This document shows, in pieces, positions 7,827 to 16,315 of a stretch of DNA of 50,945 bases. Origin of the DNA: Bacillota bacterium (GTDB lineage: Bacteria; Bacillota; Clostridia; Lachnospirales; Lachnospiraceae); NCBI GenBank assembly GCA_023443225.1, contig JAEZVF010000057.1, positions 1 to 50,945 on the forward strand, given 5' to 3'. Position numbers and translations under genes: made by a program. The number at the start of each line of letters is the position of its first letter. Within the stretch, counting starts at the first letter, position 1. Below the pieces are notes generated by a model. That model saw only the letters and a list, made by a program, of their open reading frames with translations, searched no databases and was not told where the DNA came from.

Positions 7827-8647
7827 TGAACATCGTTAAAAAGAATCATAGAGAGAATGCGATAACCCTTTCTAATGGAAAAAAAGTAATACAGCCACCT
7901 TCCTATACAATACCTATACTCTTCCTTCTGTTACTTGCAATTGGAATATCTGTAAAAATCACAGGGTTTGACTTTGTCGTCCTATTGAAACGAGGAGAAC
8001 AATTTTTTGTTATTCTCATACAAATGATACCCCCAGATTTTTCTTATCTGTCTAATATTTGGGGACCTTTGTTTGATACGATGAAAATGTCAATATTAGG
8101 TTCTGTGATTGGTGCTGTAGTTGCAATTCCTTTCTCCGTCGCAGCATCAAGTAATATCATAAAAAATCCTGTTCTAATTAGTCTGATTCGCTTGTTTCTA
8201 AGTATTATTCGAACGCTCCCTACACTGGTTTCTGCCTTGATTGCCACTTATGTTTTCGGACTTGGCACCTTTGCAGGGACTACAGCCATAGCAGTATTTA
8301 CTTTTGCTTATGTAGGAAAACTTTTATATGAACAAATTGAAACAGTAGATATGGGAAGTTATGAAGCACTTGAGGCCTTAGGCGCCACAAAATTTCATTC
8401 GTTTTTATACGCCGTCGTACCCAGCATTTTACCAGGATACCTATCGAATTGTCTGTTTTGTTTTGAAGGGAACGTAAGATATGCCTCTATTCTAGGCTAT
8501 GTGGGTGCTGGTGGCCTTGGAATGATATTAAATGAGAAGATCGGCTGGAGAGAATATAATAAAGTTGGTATGATACTCCTTGCCTTGTTTCTTACTGTTA
8601 TATTGATAGAATATATCAGCTATAGGATTCGCGAGAAACTCGTCTAA
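7826..8647 (+). CDS. phnE: Phosphonate-type ABC transporter permease 1
   Basis: This 273-aa integral membrane protein is of the PhnE family. It has an N-terminal cytosolic stretch, a first transmembrane helix (residues about 30-45) and a core of about five further helices. The EAA-type coupling loop is visible as SYEALEALGATKFHSFLY. The segment VRYASILGYVGAGGLGMIL is characteristic of PhnE/MetI-type permeases. It overlaps phnC by one base and directly precedes a second, different permease; the two probably form a heterodimeric channel, as is common in Firmicutes. Confidence 0.9.
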   Translation: MNIVKKNHRENAITLSNGKKVIQPPSYTIPILFLLLLAIGISVKITGFDFVVLLKRGEQFFVILIQMIPPDFSYLSNIWGPLFDTMKMSILGSVIGAVVAIPFSVAASSNIIKNPVLISLIRLFLSIIRTLPTLVSALIATYVFGLGTFAGTTAIAVFTFAYVGKLLYEQIETVDMGSYEALEALGATKFHSFLYAVVPSILPGYLSNCLFCFEGNVRYASILGYVGAGGLGMILNEKIGWREYNKVGMILLALFLTVILIEYISYRIREKLV

Positions 8648-8662
8648 ATGGGGGAAATAAGA

Positions 8663-9472
8663 ATGAATGAAAAAATATTAACGAAACTTGGTCAAGAAAA
8701 GTCTTCCTTACCACGCAAACTAAGTTTATTCATACTAGTATTCGCAATGCTTGTATGGAGTAGGACCGGAGTGAGGATTACAAGTACAGGGAGTGATGGT
8801 ATCTCGGTAGCAATCAATATCATCAAGGGGATTTTTACTCCATCTACGAAGCTTTTATTTGATTTTTCAACCTCTGGAGTTGCATATTTACTTTTAGAAA
8901 CTATTTGTATTGCATTTCTTGGTACTTTAGTTGGAGGAGTCTTAGCACTTCCTTTTTCCTTTCTTGGCGCTTCTAACATTGTACCAAAGCCTATTGCTTT
9001 TATTAGTCATATGACGGTTATGGCTATTCGCACCATACCTCCTTTTGTCTATGGACTAATGTTTATTCGCGTGACAGGTCCTGGAGCTTTTGCAGGTCTT
9101 CTTACCATGAGTCTTTCCTCTATTGGGATGGTCTCCAAAATGTATATTGAATCGATAGAAGATTTGGACAAAGGAATATTAGAATCATTAGATGCCGGAG
9201 GGTGTAATTTGTTTCAGAAGATTCGCTATGGAATTCTACCACAGCTTATGCCTGATTTTGCATCAACCATTCTTTATCGTTTTGACATGAACTTACGTGA
9301 TGCCACAGTACTGGGTTTGGTTGGTGCAGGCGGCATAGGAGCACCACTAATCTTTGCCATGAACGCTTACAAATGGAATGAGGTAGGTGCTATACTGGTT
9401 GGTTTGATTATCTTAATCCTCCTAATAGAAGTAGCTTCATCAAAAATAAGAAATAAATTAGTAAGAGGATAG
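8663..9472 (+). CDS. phnE: Phosphonate-type ABC transporter permease 2
   Basis: This 269-aa membrane protein is paralogous to the upstream permease. It has an EAA loop (ILESLDAGGCNLFQKIRYGI) and the matching LRDATVLGLVGAGGIGAPL segment. I chose the ATG at 8663 because GGGGG at 8650-8654 is then a good ribosome site; an in-frame ATG at 8648 directly after the previous stop is an alternative that would add five residues. With phnC, phnD and the first permease it completes a four-gene importer. Confidence 0.88.
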   Translation: MNEKILTKLGQEKSSLPRKLSLFILVFAMLVWSRTGVRITSTGSDGISVAINIIKGIFTPSTKLLFDFSTSGVAYLLLETICIAFLGTLVGGVLALPFSFLGASNIVPKPIAFISHMTVMAIRTIPPFVYGLMFIRVTGPGAFAGLLTMSLSSIGMVSKMYIESIEDLDKGILESLDAGGCNLFQKIRYGILPQLMPDFASTILYRFDMNLRDATVLGLVGAGGIGAPLIFAMNAYKWNEVGAILVGLIILILLIEVASSKIRNKLVRG

Positions 9473-9476
9473 TATA

Positions 9477-10994
9477 TTGAAAAAACAATTTAAGATTTTT
9501 TACACTTCCGATACCCATGGTGCAGTATTCCAGAATTCAACGGATGAGAAGCCGGATGGGTTATTGCAATGTATACACCAATTCCATAAGGATGGAAACA
9601 CCTTAATTCTCGATGGTGGAGATACGATTCAGGGGTCTCCAATTAGTAAATATCTATGGGAGCATCATGAATTTGAAGAGGTCATCCCTTATGTTTTTAA
9701 TTCTGCAGCATATGATTACTATACTCTTGGAAACCATGATTTTAATTACGGTTATGAGGGACTAACAAAATACATTAATAGCATGAAAGCAAAGTGTTTG
9801 GCAGCTAATGTATTTGACGAAACAGATACACTCTCGATTCTCCCTTATACAATACATACTTTGGAAAACGGATTAAGAATTGGCATCTGTGGAATCGTCA
9901 CAGACTGTGTTAATCTGTGGGAGTCAAAAGAAAACTTGAAGCATTTAAAGATTACAGAAGGTATCTTAGCTGCCAAAAAGGTTTATGAGGAGATTTTAGA
10001 TCATTGTGATTTTACCATTTGTGTGTATCATGGAGGATTTGAATGTGATTTAGACAGTGGGATTAGGCTGACTGAAGGAAATGAAAATATTGGATATGAA
10101 ATATGCAAAGAGCTGAATTATGATTTACTTCTCACGGCTCATCAGCATATGGAGATACAGGGAAGGTACTTATTTGGTACGTACACTCTTCAGGTGCCGG
10201 CAAATGCTGTGAAGTATGCTAGGATCGTAGTTGAGGAGGAGAATGGAAAATTCCAAATTACTTCAGATCTCCTTACTCCCAAAGGTGACTATTCAAAGAG
10301 TCTCATGGAATACTTAAGTCCCATAAAGAAGAAAGTTGATTACTGGCTTTCCACTCCTGTTGGTACCTTAAAGACGCCTATACCTCCGACACCCCTTTTA
10401 GAAAGAGCAATCAAAGGTTCAAAGCTTGCTGATCTTGCAAATATGGTACAATTAGCTGAGACTGGAGCCGATATTTCATGTGCCGGTTTATCTAATACTA
10501 TTTTGAGTATTGACAAAGAAGTATCTCTCAATGATGTATTGGAGATGTTTCCTTTTGCAAATGCTACAGTTGTATTGGAAGTGAAAGGTGAAATTTTAAA
10601 AATGGCATTAGAACGGTGTGCTTCCTATTTTGAACTATTGGATGGTGAAGTTATCATATCAGATAGATTTATTAAGCCAAAAGAAGAACACTATAATTAT
10701 GATTACTATGCAGGTGTTACCTATACAATTAATCTTAAGGCGCCTGTAGGAGAAAGGGTTTCAAATGTTAAGGTGAAAGGAAAACCACTGGACAATTCTA
10801 CCTATCAACTTGCCATGAGCAATTACCGTACAACAGGGACAGGCGGTTATGATTTTTTTCGTAAGTGTAAGATAACTTATGTTAGTAAAACAGATTTTCA
10901 GCAGTCTGTGATATGGTATCTGAAACATCATTCAGAACTTATAATTCCAGATATGGGAGGAATAGAATTAAAGGGGTATTCTTTTATCAAATAA
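9477..10994 (+). CDS. 5'-nucleotidase/2',3'-cyclic phosphodiesterase-family metallophosphoesterase, apparently cytosolic
   Basis: This 505-aa protein has the calcineurin-like metal site: SDTHG near residue 11, GGDTIQGSP, GNHDFNYG, then YHGGFECD and TAHQHM. The last motif is normally GHTH or GHxH; here alanine replaces the glycine. The C-terminal half (from about residue 300) is the 5'-nucleotidase C-terminal domain that binds the nucleoside, with DISCAGLSNTI and FPFANATVVLEVKG. There is no signal peptide, unlike most of the family, so it probably acts inside the cell on what the ABC importer delivers. The start is a TTG five bases after the second permease, with AGAGGA as ribosome site. Substrate is unknown: nucleotides, sugar nucleotides or other phosphoesters are possible. 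Confidence 0.85.
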   Translation: MKKQFKIFYTSDTHGAVFQNSTDEKPDGLLQCIHQFHKDGNTLILDGGDTIQGSPISKYLWEHHEFEEVIPYVFNSAAYDYYTLGNHDFNYGYEGLTKYINSMKAKCLAANVFDETDTLSILPYTIHTLENGLRIGICGIVTDCVNLWESKENLKHLKITEGILAAKKVYEEILDHCDFTICVYHGGFECDLDSGIRLTEGNENIGYEICKELNYDLLLTAHQHMEIQGRYLFGTYTLQVPANAVKYARIVVEEENGKFQITSDLLTPKGDYSKSLMEYLSPIKKKVDYWLSTPVGTLKTPIPPTPLLERAIKGSKLADLANMVQLAETGADISCAGLSNTILSIDKEVSLNDVLEMFPFANATVVLEVKGEILKMALERCASYFELLDGEVIISDRFIKPKEEHYNYDYYAGVTYTINLKAPVGERVSNVKVKGKPLDNSTYQLAMSNYRTTGTGGYDFFRKCKITYVSKTDFQQSVIWYLKHHSELIIPDMGGIELKGYSFIK

Positions 10995-11039
10995 ACATTA
11001 AAATAATAGAATGTAAAAAGGTGAATATTAGATCTATGT

Positions 11040-11084
11040 AAAATGTAAGGGTATGTGATTTCAAATCACATACCCTTACATTTT
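11040..11084 (+). terminator. Strong perfect hairpin terminator of the phn unit
   Basis: Two perfectly complementary 22-base arms (AAAATGTAAGGGTATGTGATTT and its reverse complement) flank a single C; in practice this gives a roughly 19-bp stem with a small loop. The 3' arm ends in TTTT followed by ATT. The AT-rich ends make it likely to work on both strands. Confidence 0.9.
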
Positions 11085-11214
11085 ATTATTAATACTATCA
11101 TTACTCTTTTAATTATGTTGATATTGATTAGAATGTCATATAAAATGGAATATAAGTAAATACTATTAAACTCACATTATGATGACCAAGCTCGGAGCAG
11201 CAAAACAGGAGAGT

Positions 11215-11245
11215 AATATCAATATATTTACAGATTATTGATATT
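11215..11245 (+). promoter_or_regulatory. Inverted repeat in the leader of the HD-hydrolase gene
   Basis: AATATCAATA and TATTGATATT form perfect ten-base arms around 11 bases. It ends just ahead of the ribosome site (GGAGG) of the gene at 11267. It may be an operator or a weak RNA hairpin. No regulator can be assigned. The rest of 11085-11266 shows nothing else. Confidence 0.4.
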
Positions 11246-11266
11246 AAAGATGGAGGAATAGGGTAA

Positions 11267-11848
11267 ATGAACATAAAAAAACTTATAGAAATAATGTCAG
11301 TTGCAGAAAAATTAAAGAATAATACAAGACATTCATGGACTTCTTCTAATCGTCAGGAAAGTGTAGCCGAACATAGTTGGAGATTATCTTTTATGGCATA
11401 TTTGGTGAAAGATGAATTTCCAGATGTTGATATTAACAAAGTGATATTAATGTGTATCTGTCATGACTTAGGTGAAGCAATCACAGGTGATATACCTTCA
11501 TTTAACAAAACTGAACATGATGAGATTATAGAAGATAAGGCAGTTGACCAGTTGATAAGCAATCTTCCAGAACCATATAAAAAAGAACTTACTATGCTAT
11601 TTATAGAAATGCAGGAACAAAGAACTATGGAATCTAAGATTTACAAAGCACTCGACAAGATGGAGGTACTAATTCAACACAATGAGGCTGATATTTCAAC
11701 ATGGATACCTCTTGAGTATGAATTAAATCTGACACATGGAGAAAAAGAAGTGGCATTTTCAAACTATATGAAAGAATTGAAACAAGCGATAAATGAGGAT
11801 ACTATAAATAAAATAAATTTAAAAACTACTGAAAAGCAAGAGAGTTAG
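11267..11848 (+). CDS. HD-domain phosphohydrolase (YfbR/HDDC2-like 5'-deoxynucleotidase family)
   Basis: This 193-aa protein belongs to the HD superfamily. The metal-binding residues are visible: His in ESVAEHSWRLS, His-Asp in CHDLGEAITGDIP, and a later Asp in KALDKMEVL. The order and length match YfbR/HDDC2-type enzymes, which remove phosphate from deoxynucleoside monophosphates. Exact substrate is inferred from the family only. GGAGG about ten bases upstream supports the ATG. The DUF2200 gene follows after 22 bases, suggesting a two-gene unit ended by the hairpin at 12271. Confidence 0.87.
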   Translation: MNIKKLIEIMSVAEKLKNNTRHSWTSSNRQESVAEHSWRLSFMAYLVKDEFPDVDINKVILMCICHDLGEAITGDIPSFNKTEHDEIIEDKAVDQLISNLPEPYKKELTMLFIEMQEQRTMESKIYKALDKMEVLIQHNEADISTWIPLEYELNLTHGEKEVAFSNYMKELKQAINEDTINKINLKTTEKQES

Positions 11849-11870
11849 TGCAGCAAAGGAGCGTTTCGAA

Positions 11871-12221
11871 ATGGAGAAACCACGTATTTTTACAATGCCT
11901 TTTTCAAATATTTATCCGCTTTATATTCAAAAAGCAGAGAAAAAAGGGAGAACAAAAAAAGAAGTAGATGAAATCATTTTTTGGCTTACCGGTTATGATG
12001 AGCAATCATTACAACAACAAATAAATAAAGAAACAGATTTGGAAACGTTCTTTCAAGAAGCACCTCACATGAATCCGAAAGCTATACTTATTAAAGGAGT
12101 TATCTGTGGATATCGGGTGGAAGAAATAGAAGATGATTTAATGCGACAAATTCGATATTTAGATAAATTAATAGATGAGTTAGCAAAAGGTAAGGCAATG
12201 CAGAAAATATTAAGAGGATAA
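11871..12221 (+). CDS. DUF2200-family protein
   Basis: This 116-aa protein matches the DUF2200 family over its whole length. Typical features are FSNIYPLYIQKAEKKGRTKKE, the IIFWLTGYD helix and the C-terminal IRYLDKLIDELAKGKAMQKI. It is soluble, mostly helical and without cysteines at conserved positions. The function of the family is not known to me. AAAGGAG upstream supports the ATG. It appears cotranscribed with the HD hydrolase. Confidence 0.88.
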   Translation: MEKPRIFTMPFSNIYPLYIQKAEKKGRTKKEVDEIIFWLTGYDEQSLQQQINKETDLETFFQEAPHMNPKAILIKGVICGYRVEEIEDDLMRQIRYLDKLIDELAKGKAMQKILRG

Positions 12222-12270
12222 TTGACAAACCATCCTCACGGGTATAACATAATAATGATTGATTACAAAG

Positions 12271-12304
12271 ACACACATAAAGCAGTCTGCTGCTCTATGT
12301 GTGT
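12271..12304 (+). terminator. Hairpin terminator
   Basis: ACACACATA pairs with TATGTGTGT, with an inner AGCAG/CTGCT stem; TTTTA follows. It closes the HD-DUF2200 unit and precedes the PII-like gene. Confidence 0.75.
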
Positions 12305-12347
12305 TTTATCAAGTAATCTAAAATAATACTAGAAAGGATGAAAAAAG

Positions 12348-12686
12348 ATGCAAGCATTGGTATTAATACTTAAACAAGTAGATTTAATTGACGAGATTCT
12401 ACAACAACTTGCAGAAGAAGGAATTCAAGGAGGAACAATATTAGAAGGAACGGGAATGGCTAAGACTTTATGTGATTTGAATGATACCCCTATGTTTGGT
12501 ATGCTCAGACATTTAGCTGAAGAAGATGGATTTGAAACAAGTAAAGTCTTGATATTTGTTTTAGATGATAAACGAGCAGTTCTGGCAAGAAATACGATTA
12601 AAAAAGCAGTGGATTTAAATGCGGCTAACACTGGAATAATGTTTGCTGTACCTATTACTTATGTAGAAGGGCTTGGTGAAAAATAA
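12348..12686 (+). CDS. PII-like small signalling protein
   Basis: This 112-aa protein looks like a divergent member of the PII (GlnB)-like ferredoxin-fold group. It starts with a strand (ALVLILKQVDLIDEILQQLAEE) leading into a GIQGGTILEGTGMAKTL loop. That corresponds to the first strand-helix-strand of PII, where the family writes G-x-T-x-x-x-x-x-G. The uridylylation tyrosine of GlnB is absent. The second half (SKVLIFVLDDKRAVLARNTI) gives the second beta-alpha-beta unit. AAAGG upstream supports the ATG. Its stop codon overlaps the start of an antiporter gene by one base, so the two are almost certainly coupled. I infer that it senses a nucleotide or other small ligand and regulates the antiporter. 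Confidence 0.7.
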   Translation: MQALVLILKQVDLIDEILQQLAEEGIQGGTILEGTGMAKTLCDLNDTPMFGMLRHLAEEDGFETSKVLIFVLDDKRAVLARNTIKKAVDLNAANTGIMFAVPITYVEGLGEK

Positions 12687-13858
12687 TGGAATTAGATATA
12701 TTGTTTAATCTATCTATTTCGCTGATATTAGGTTTGTTATCAAGTAAAGTGATGAAAACGATAAAAATGCCTAATGTGACAGGCTATTTAATAATAGGAT
12801 TACTGGCAGGCCCTTATTGTTTGAATATACTATCTTTAGACGTAATAGAGACATTTTCTATAATACCAGAGGTTGCGTTAGGGTTTATTGCATTCTCTAT
12901 TGGTTCAGAATTTAAATTATCATATTTAAAGAAAGTTGGAAAGGCACCTTTAATTATAGCTTTTACAGAAGCTTTAGGAGCTGTATTATTAGTGGATTTA
13001 GTACTTATTATTGCGGGATATGAGGTATCATTTGTCCTTGTGTTAGGTGCAATTGCAGCAGCAACAGCACCAGCAGCAACTTTGATGGTTGTTAGACAGT
13101 ATAAGGCAAAAGGTCCAGTGACAAACACCTTACTTCCTGTTGTTGCAATTGATGATGCAGCGGCATTAATATTATTTGGAATATCTGTAGCTATATCAAA
13201 GGCAATTACCTCTACAGGTACAGCTTCAATTGCTAGTACATTAATAGACCCATTAATTGAGATAGTAGGAGCTTTAGTATTTGGTGCAATTCTAGGTGTG
13301 ATTTTAGCATTTGCTACAAAATGGTTTACAGGTAGGGGAAATCGTTTAACTGTATCCATAGCATTAATATTATTATGTATTAGTGTATGTAATATATTGG
13401 GATATTCTTCTTTATTAGCATGTATGGCAATGAGCGCGGTATTTGTTAATCTAACAAAGGTAAGTAATCAAGTATTTGAATTGATAGATAGATTTACACC
13501 ACCTATATTTATGCTTTTCTTTTTCATATCAGGTGCAGAATTGAATCTTACCATATTACCATCAGTAGGTATCATTGGAATACTATATATTATCTTTCGT
13601 GTTATCGGAAAAGTCACTGGAGCGGCTATTGGTGCAAAGATTAGTAAATCAGAGCCTGTAGTTAGAAAGTACTTAGGCTATACATTAATTCCTCAAGCTG
13701 GTGTAGCAATAGGTCTCGCAAGTGTATCGATGTCAGTTGTACCAGAATATGGACAGCAGATAAGAACTATTGTTTTATGTGGAACAGTTATCTATGAATT
13801 AGTTGGACCATTAGTTACAAAATTAGCATTGAAAAAAGCAGGTGAAATTACTACATAG
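12686..13858 (+). CDS. CPA-type cation/proton antiporter (Kef/NhaS-like)
   Basis: This 390-aa integral membrane protein has about 11-12 hydrophobic helices. The cores typical of the CPA superfamily are visible: PNVTGYLIIGLLAGPY near the start, an AAATAPAATLMVVRQY discontinuous helix, and PVVAIDDAAALILF carrying the paired aspartates expected at the ion-binding site. There is no C-terminal TrkA-N nucleotide-binding domain as in KefB/C, so control may come from the overlapping PII-like partner. The ion (Na+ or K+) cannot be told. The start ATG overlaps the previous stop (TAATG). Confidence 0.87.
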   Translation: MELDILFNLSISLILGLLSSKVMKTIKMPNVTGYLIIGLLAGPYCLNILSLDVIETFSIIPEVALGFIAFSIGSEFKLSYLKKVGKAPLIIAFTEALGAVLLVDLVLIIAGYEVSFVLVLGAIAAATAPAATLMVVRQYKAKGPVTNTLLPVVAIDDAAALILFGISVAISKAITSTGTASIASTLIDPLIEIVGALVFGAILGVILAFATKWFTGRGNRLTVSIALILLCISVCNILGYSSLLACMAMSAVFVNLTKVSNQVFELIDRFTPPIFMLFFFISGAELNLTILPSVGIIGILYIIFRVIGKVTGAAIGAKISKSEPVVRKYLGYTLIPQAGVAIGLASVSMSVVPEYGQQIRTIVLCGTVIYELVGPLVTKLALKKAGEITT

Positions 13859-13923
13859 TCGTTATATACAAACAATCGAGACATAGCGATGTATTGCATC
13901 AGATTGTGGCAAAGGAGTATTTT

Positions 13924-14098
13924 GAAATGGAAAGAGCTGCCATATCATTGTGGCAGCTCTTTCATTAGAAGTAACCGACTTAAAATTCTTCATTTTAGTT
14001 AATAGCGTTCTGAAATTCTTTTTATATTACTTAGATAATACAATAAGATCAAAAAAAAGTAAAAATTATGGTAGAAGATTTGAATGACCTTCTTTTTT
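13924..14098 (+). repeat. Double-hairpin intergenic cassette, copy A (includes antiporter terminator)
   Basis: The first hairpin GAAAGAGCTGCCA/TGGCAGCTCTTTC (13930-13963) is perfect and ends the antiporter unit. The second (AGAAG/CTTCT, 14073-14093) is followed by a T-run that leads into the -35 box of the next gene. The same order of two hairpins with similar sequence recurs at 16316-16436. The cassette accounts for most of the 13859-14170 gap. Confidence 0.65.
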
Positions 14099-14126
14099 TG
14101 ACAATAAAGTAAAATCATACTATAAT
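14098..14126 (+). promoter_or_regulatory. Consensus sigma-A promoter for the MATE gene
   Basis: TTGACA (14098-14103) and TATAAT (14121-14126) are both perfect matches and are 17 bases apart. The -35 directly abuts the T-run of the preceding hairpin, so readthrough is blocked just before fresh initiation. Confidence 0.8.
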
Positions 14127-14170
14127 AGTCCGACTGGAGCTAATACACAAAATGAATAATGGAGAACTAA

Positions 14171-15493
14171 ATGGAGAAAAAAGAATATCAAAAGGAATTT
14201 ATAAGATATGCATTGATCAATGTAATTGCAATGTTGGGACTGTCATGTTACATATTAGCTGATACATTTTTTATTTCAATGGGATTAGGAGCAAAGGGTC
14301 TTACAGCACTGAACTTGGCAATTCCTGTATATAGTTTTATTAGTGGAACTGGTCTAATGCTTGGTATGGGTGGTGCTACAAAGTATACCATTTTTACTGC
14401 CCAAAAGGAAAAGAAACTAGCAAATAAAATTTTTACCAATACAATATATTTATCCATATTATTTGCAATCGTATATGTTTTCATTGGATTTTTCTTTTCA
14501 GAAACACTTGCTACTATATTAGGGGCGGATGCTGAAGTATTAGAAATGACGAATACTTATCTTAAGGTGTTATTGTTATTTTCTCCAGTATTTATTCTTA
14601 ATAATGTGCTAATTTGTTTTATTAGGAATGATGGTAATCCAAAATTAGCAATGGTTGCTTCTTTATCAGGAAGTTTTTCAAATATTATTTTGGATTATAT
14701 ATTTATTTTCCCTTGTAATATGGGGATATTTGGTGCTGTTTTTGCAACAGGTTTGGCACCAGTTATCAGTATTCTTGTAATGTCACCTTATCTGTTTAGA
14801 GGAAAACAGGGATTCCGATTAACTGTTTCAAAGCCAGATAATTCAATGGTGGGAAATGTTTTTAAGTTGGGATTCCCATCGCTGATTGTAGAAATCTCAT
14901 CTGGAATTGTTATAGTTATCTTTAATATAATTATATTGAACATCGCGGGGAACGTTGGTGTGGCAGCATATGGTGTTGTTGCGAATCTATCTCTAGTAGT
15001 TGTTGCTGTATTTACGGGTATTGCCCAAGGAATGCAGCCAATTACAAGTAAGGCATATGGAACTGCTAATATGCAAATGGCAAAGTATATTTTTAAAATA
15101 GCTTTCAGTGTAACCAGCATTTTAGCTATTGTGATATATGGTATTGTATTCCTATTTGCAGATCCAATTGCAGCAATATTTAATAGTGAAGGAAATCTGC
15201 TCCTGCAGGAAATCGCAATAAAAGGACTAAGGCTATATTTTATTGGAATGTTATTTGCAGGTATCAATGTTGTAATATCTATGTTTTTTACATCAACAGA
15301 AAAAATTATACCTGCACACGCGATTACTCTATTAAGAGGAATCGTTGTAATTGTCCCTGTGGCTTTTATTCTTTCGAATATGATAGGATTGACTGGTACA
15401 TGGCTCGCCTTTCCAGTAACAGAATCTATTGTACTAATGATTGGAACTGTGTTTTTAATGAGAATTAGTAAAACGAAAGGGGAGAGAGTGTGA
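14171..15493 (+). CDS. MATE-family multidrug efflux transporter
   Basis: This 440-aa membrane protein has about 12 helices arranged as two related bundles, as in MATE drug/cation antiporters. Family signatures include ILADTFFISMGLGAKGLTAL at the first helices, the GTGLMLGMGGATKYT segment, and FTGIAQGMQPITSKAYG in the second half. It probably exports cationic compounds using a Na+ or H+ gradient. GGAG upstream supports the ATG. The stop overlaps the cytidylate-kinase-like gene (TGATG), indicating coupled translation. Confidence 0.92.
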   Translation: MEKKEYQKEFIRYALINVIAMLGLSCYILADTFFISMGLGAKGLTALNLAIPVYSFISGTGLMLGMGGATKYTIFTAQKEKKLANKIFTNTIYLSILFAIVYVFIGFFFSETLATILGADAEVLEMTNTYLKVLLLFSPVFILNNVLICFIRNDGNPKLAMVASLSGSFSNIILDYIFIFPCNMGIFGAVFATGLAPVISILVMSPYLFRGKQGFRLTVSKPDNSMVGNVFKLGFPSLIVEISSGIVIVIFNIIILNIAGNVGVAAYGVVANLSLVVVAVFTGIAQGMQPITSKAYGTANMQMAKYIFKIAFSVTSILAIVIYGIVFLFADPIAAIFNSEGNLLLQEIAIKGLRLYFIGMLFAGINVVISMFFTSTEKIIPAHAITLLRGIVVIVPVAFILSNMIGLTGTWLAFPVTESIVLMIGTVFLMRISKTKGERV

Positions 15494-16095
15494 TGAGCAG
15501 AATCGTTACAATAGGTAGAGAATTTGGAAGTGGTGGTCGTGAGATTGGTCGACGAATTGCAGAACAGTTGCAAATTGCTTATTATGACCAAGAAATTGTA
15601 AATGAACTATTAAAGCGAACTTCCTACACAGAAAGCTATATTCTACAACTGGATGAGAAATCGCCGTTGCCACTATTGCCTATTACAATAGGAAAGACAT
15701 TACCTTTTTCAGCAAATGACAGCTTTCAGAAGCAACTCTCTATATATATGCAGGAAAGTGATATCATTAGAGAAATGGCAGAAAAATCAGATTGCGTTAT
15801 TGTAGGTAGAAGCTCAGATTACATTCTTCGAGAAAGGAATCCATTCCGAATATTTGTTTATGCTGATATAAAAGCAAGAATGGAACGTTGTCGTAAAAAG
15901 GGACAAGAGGAGAGTAACGTAGGTGATAAAGCCTTGAAAAAGCAAATTGATGCGATTGATAAACGGAGAGCGGAATATTATGAATTCTATACAAATCAAG
16001 TTTGGGGGAAGAAAGAAAACTATGATTTGTGCATCAATACAAGCGGTAAAGATATAAAGTCTATTTCCTTGTTATTGGCTGATTATATTAAGTAA
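15493..16095 (+). CDS. Cytidylate kinase-like protein
   Basis: This 200-aa P-loop protein starts with RIVTIGREFGSGGREIGRRI, in which GREFGSGGREIG replaces the usual GPxGxGKS loop. This is the signature of the 'cytidylate kinase-like' group, widespread in Firmicutes and distinct from the housekeeping Cmk. A central CVIVGRSSDYIL strand and an arginine-rich lid (ERCRKKGQE, DKRRAEYYEFYT) follow. The acceptor is not established. I took the ATG at 15493, which shares a base with the MATE stop codon; a GTG at 15490 is possible. The tight overlap with a drug-efflux gene is a recurring oddity worth noting. Confidence 0.85.
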   Translation: MSRIVTIGREFGSGGREIGRRIAEQLQIAYYDQEIVNELLKRTSYTESYILQLDEKSPLPLLPITIGKTLPFSANDSFQKQLSIYMQESDIIREMAEKSDCVIVGRSSDYILRERNPFRIFVYADIKARMERCRKKGQEESNVGDKALKKQIDAIDKRRAEYYEFYTNQVWGKKENYDLCINTSGKDIKSISLLLADYIK

Positions 16096-16315
16096 TCAAA
16101 GAATATTACACATAAAATATAAGACTTAAGAAAAAATGGTGACCTTAGTTAGAAATTATTGGTAAGTTTAGAACTATGGACTATTTAAATTTTGCATAGA
16201 TAACAAAGGAATAGTATTGATAAAACGGAATTAGATGAAAAATGTGTGGGGGGAAAACATTAGTATTAAGTGGTGGTGGTAAATTAGTACCACGTACTTC
16301 ACATAATTAGTAGTA

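Noticed and set aside
12814..13359. Long antisense open frame (181 codons) within the antiporter gene
   Set aside because: It has no ribosome site and unnatural composition, and lies opposite a clear membrane-protein gene.
13927..13968. Mini-ORF MERAAISLWQLFH with a GGAG upstream
   Set aside because: It is exactly the terminator hairpin of the antiporter, and the related copy at 16317 stops early; treated as a terminator.
14788..15591. Long antisense open frame (267 codons) within the MATE gene
   Set aside because: Same reasons: shadow of a coding sequence with low stop density, no family features.
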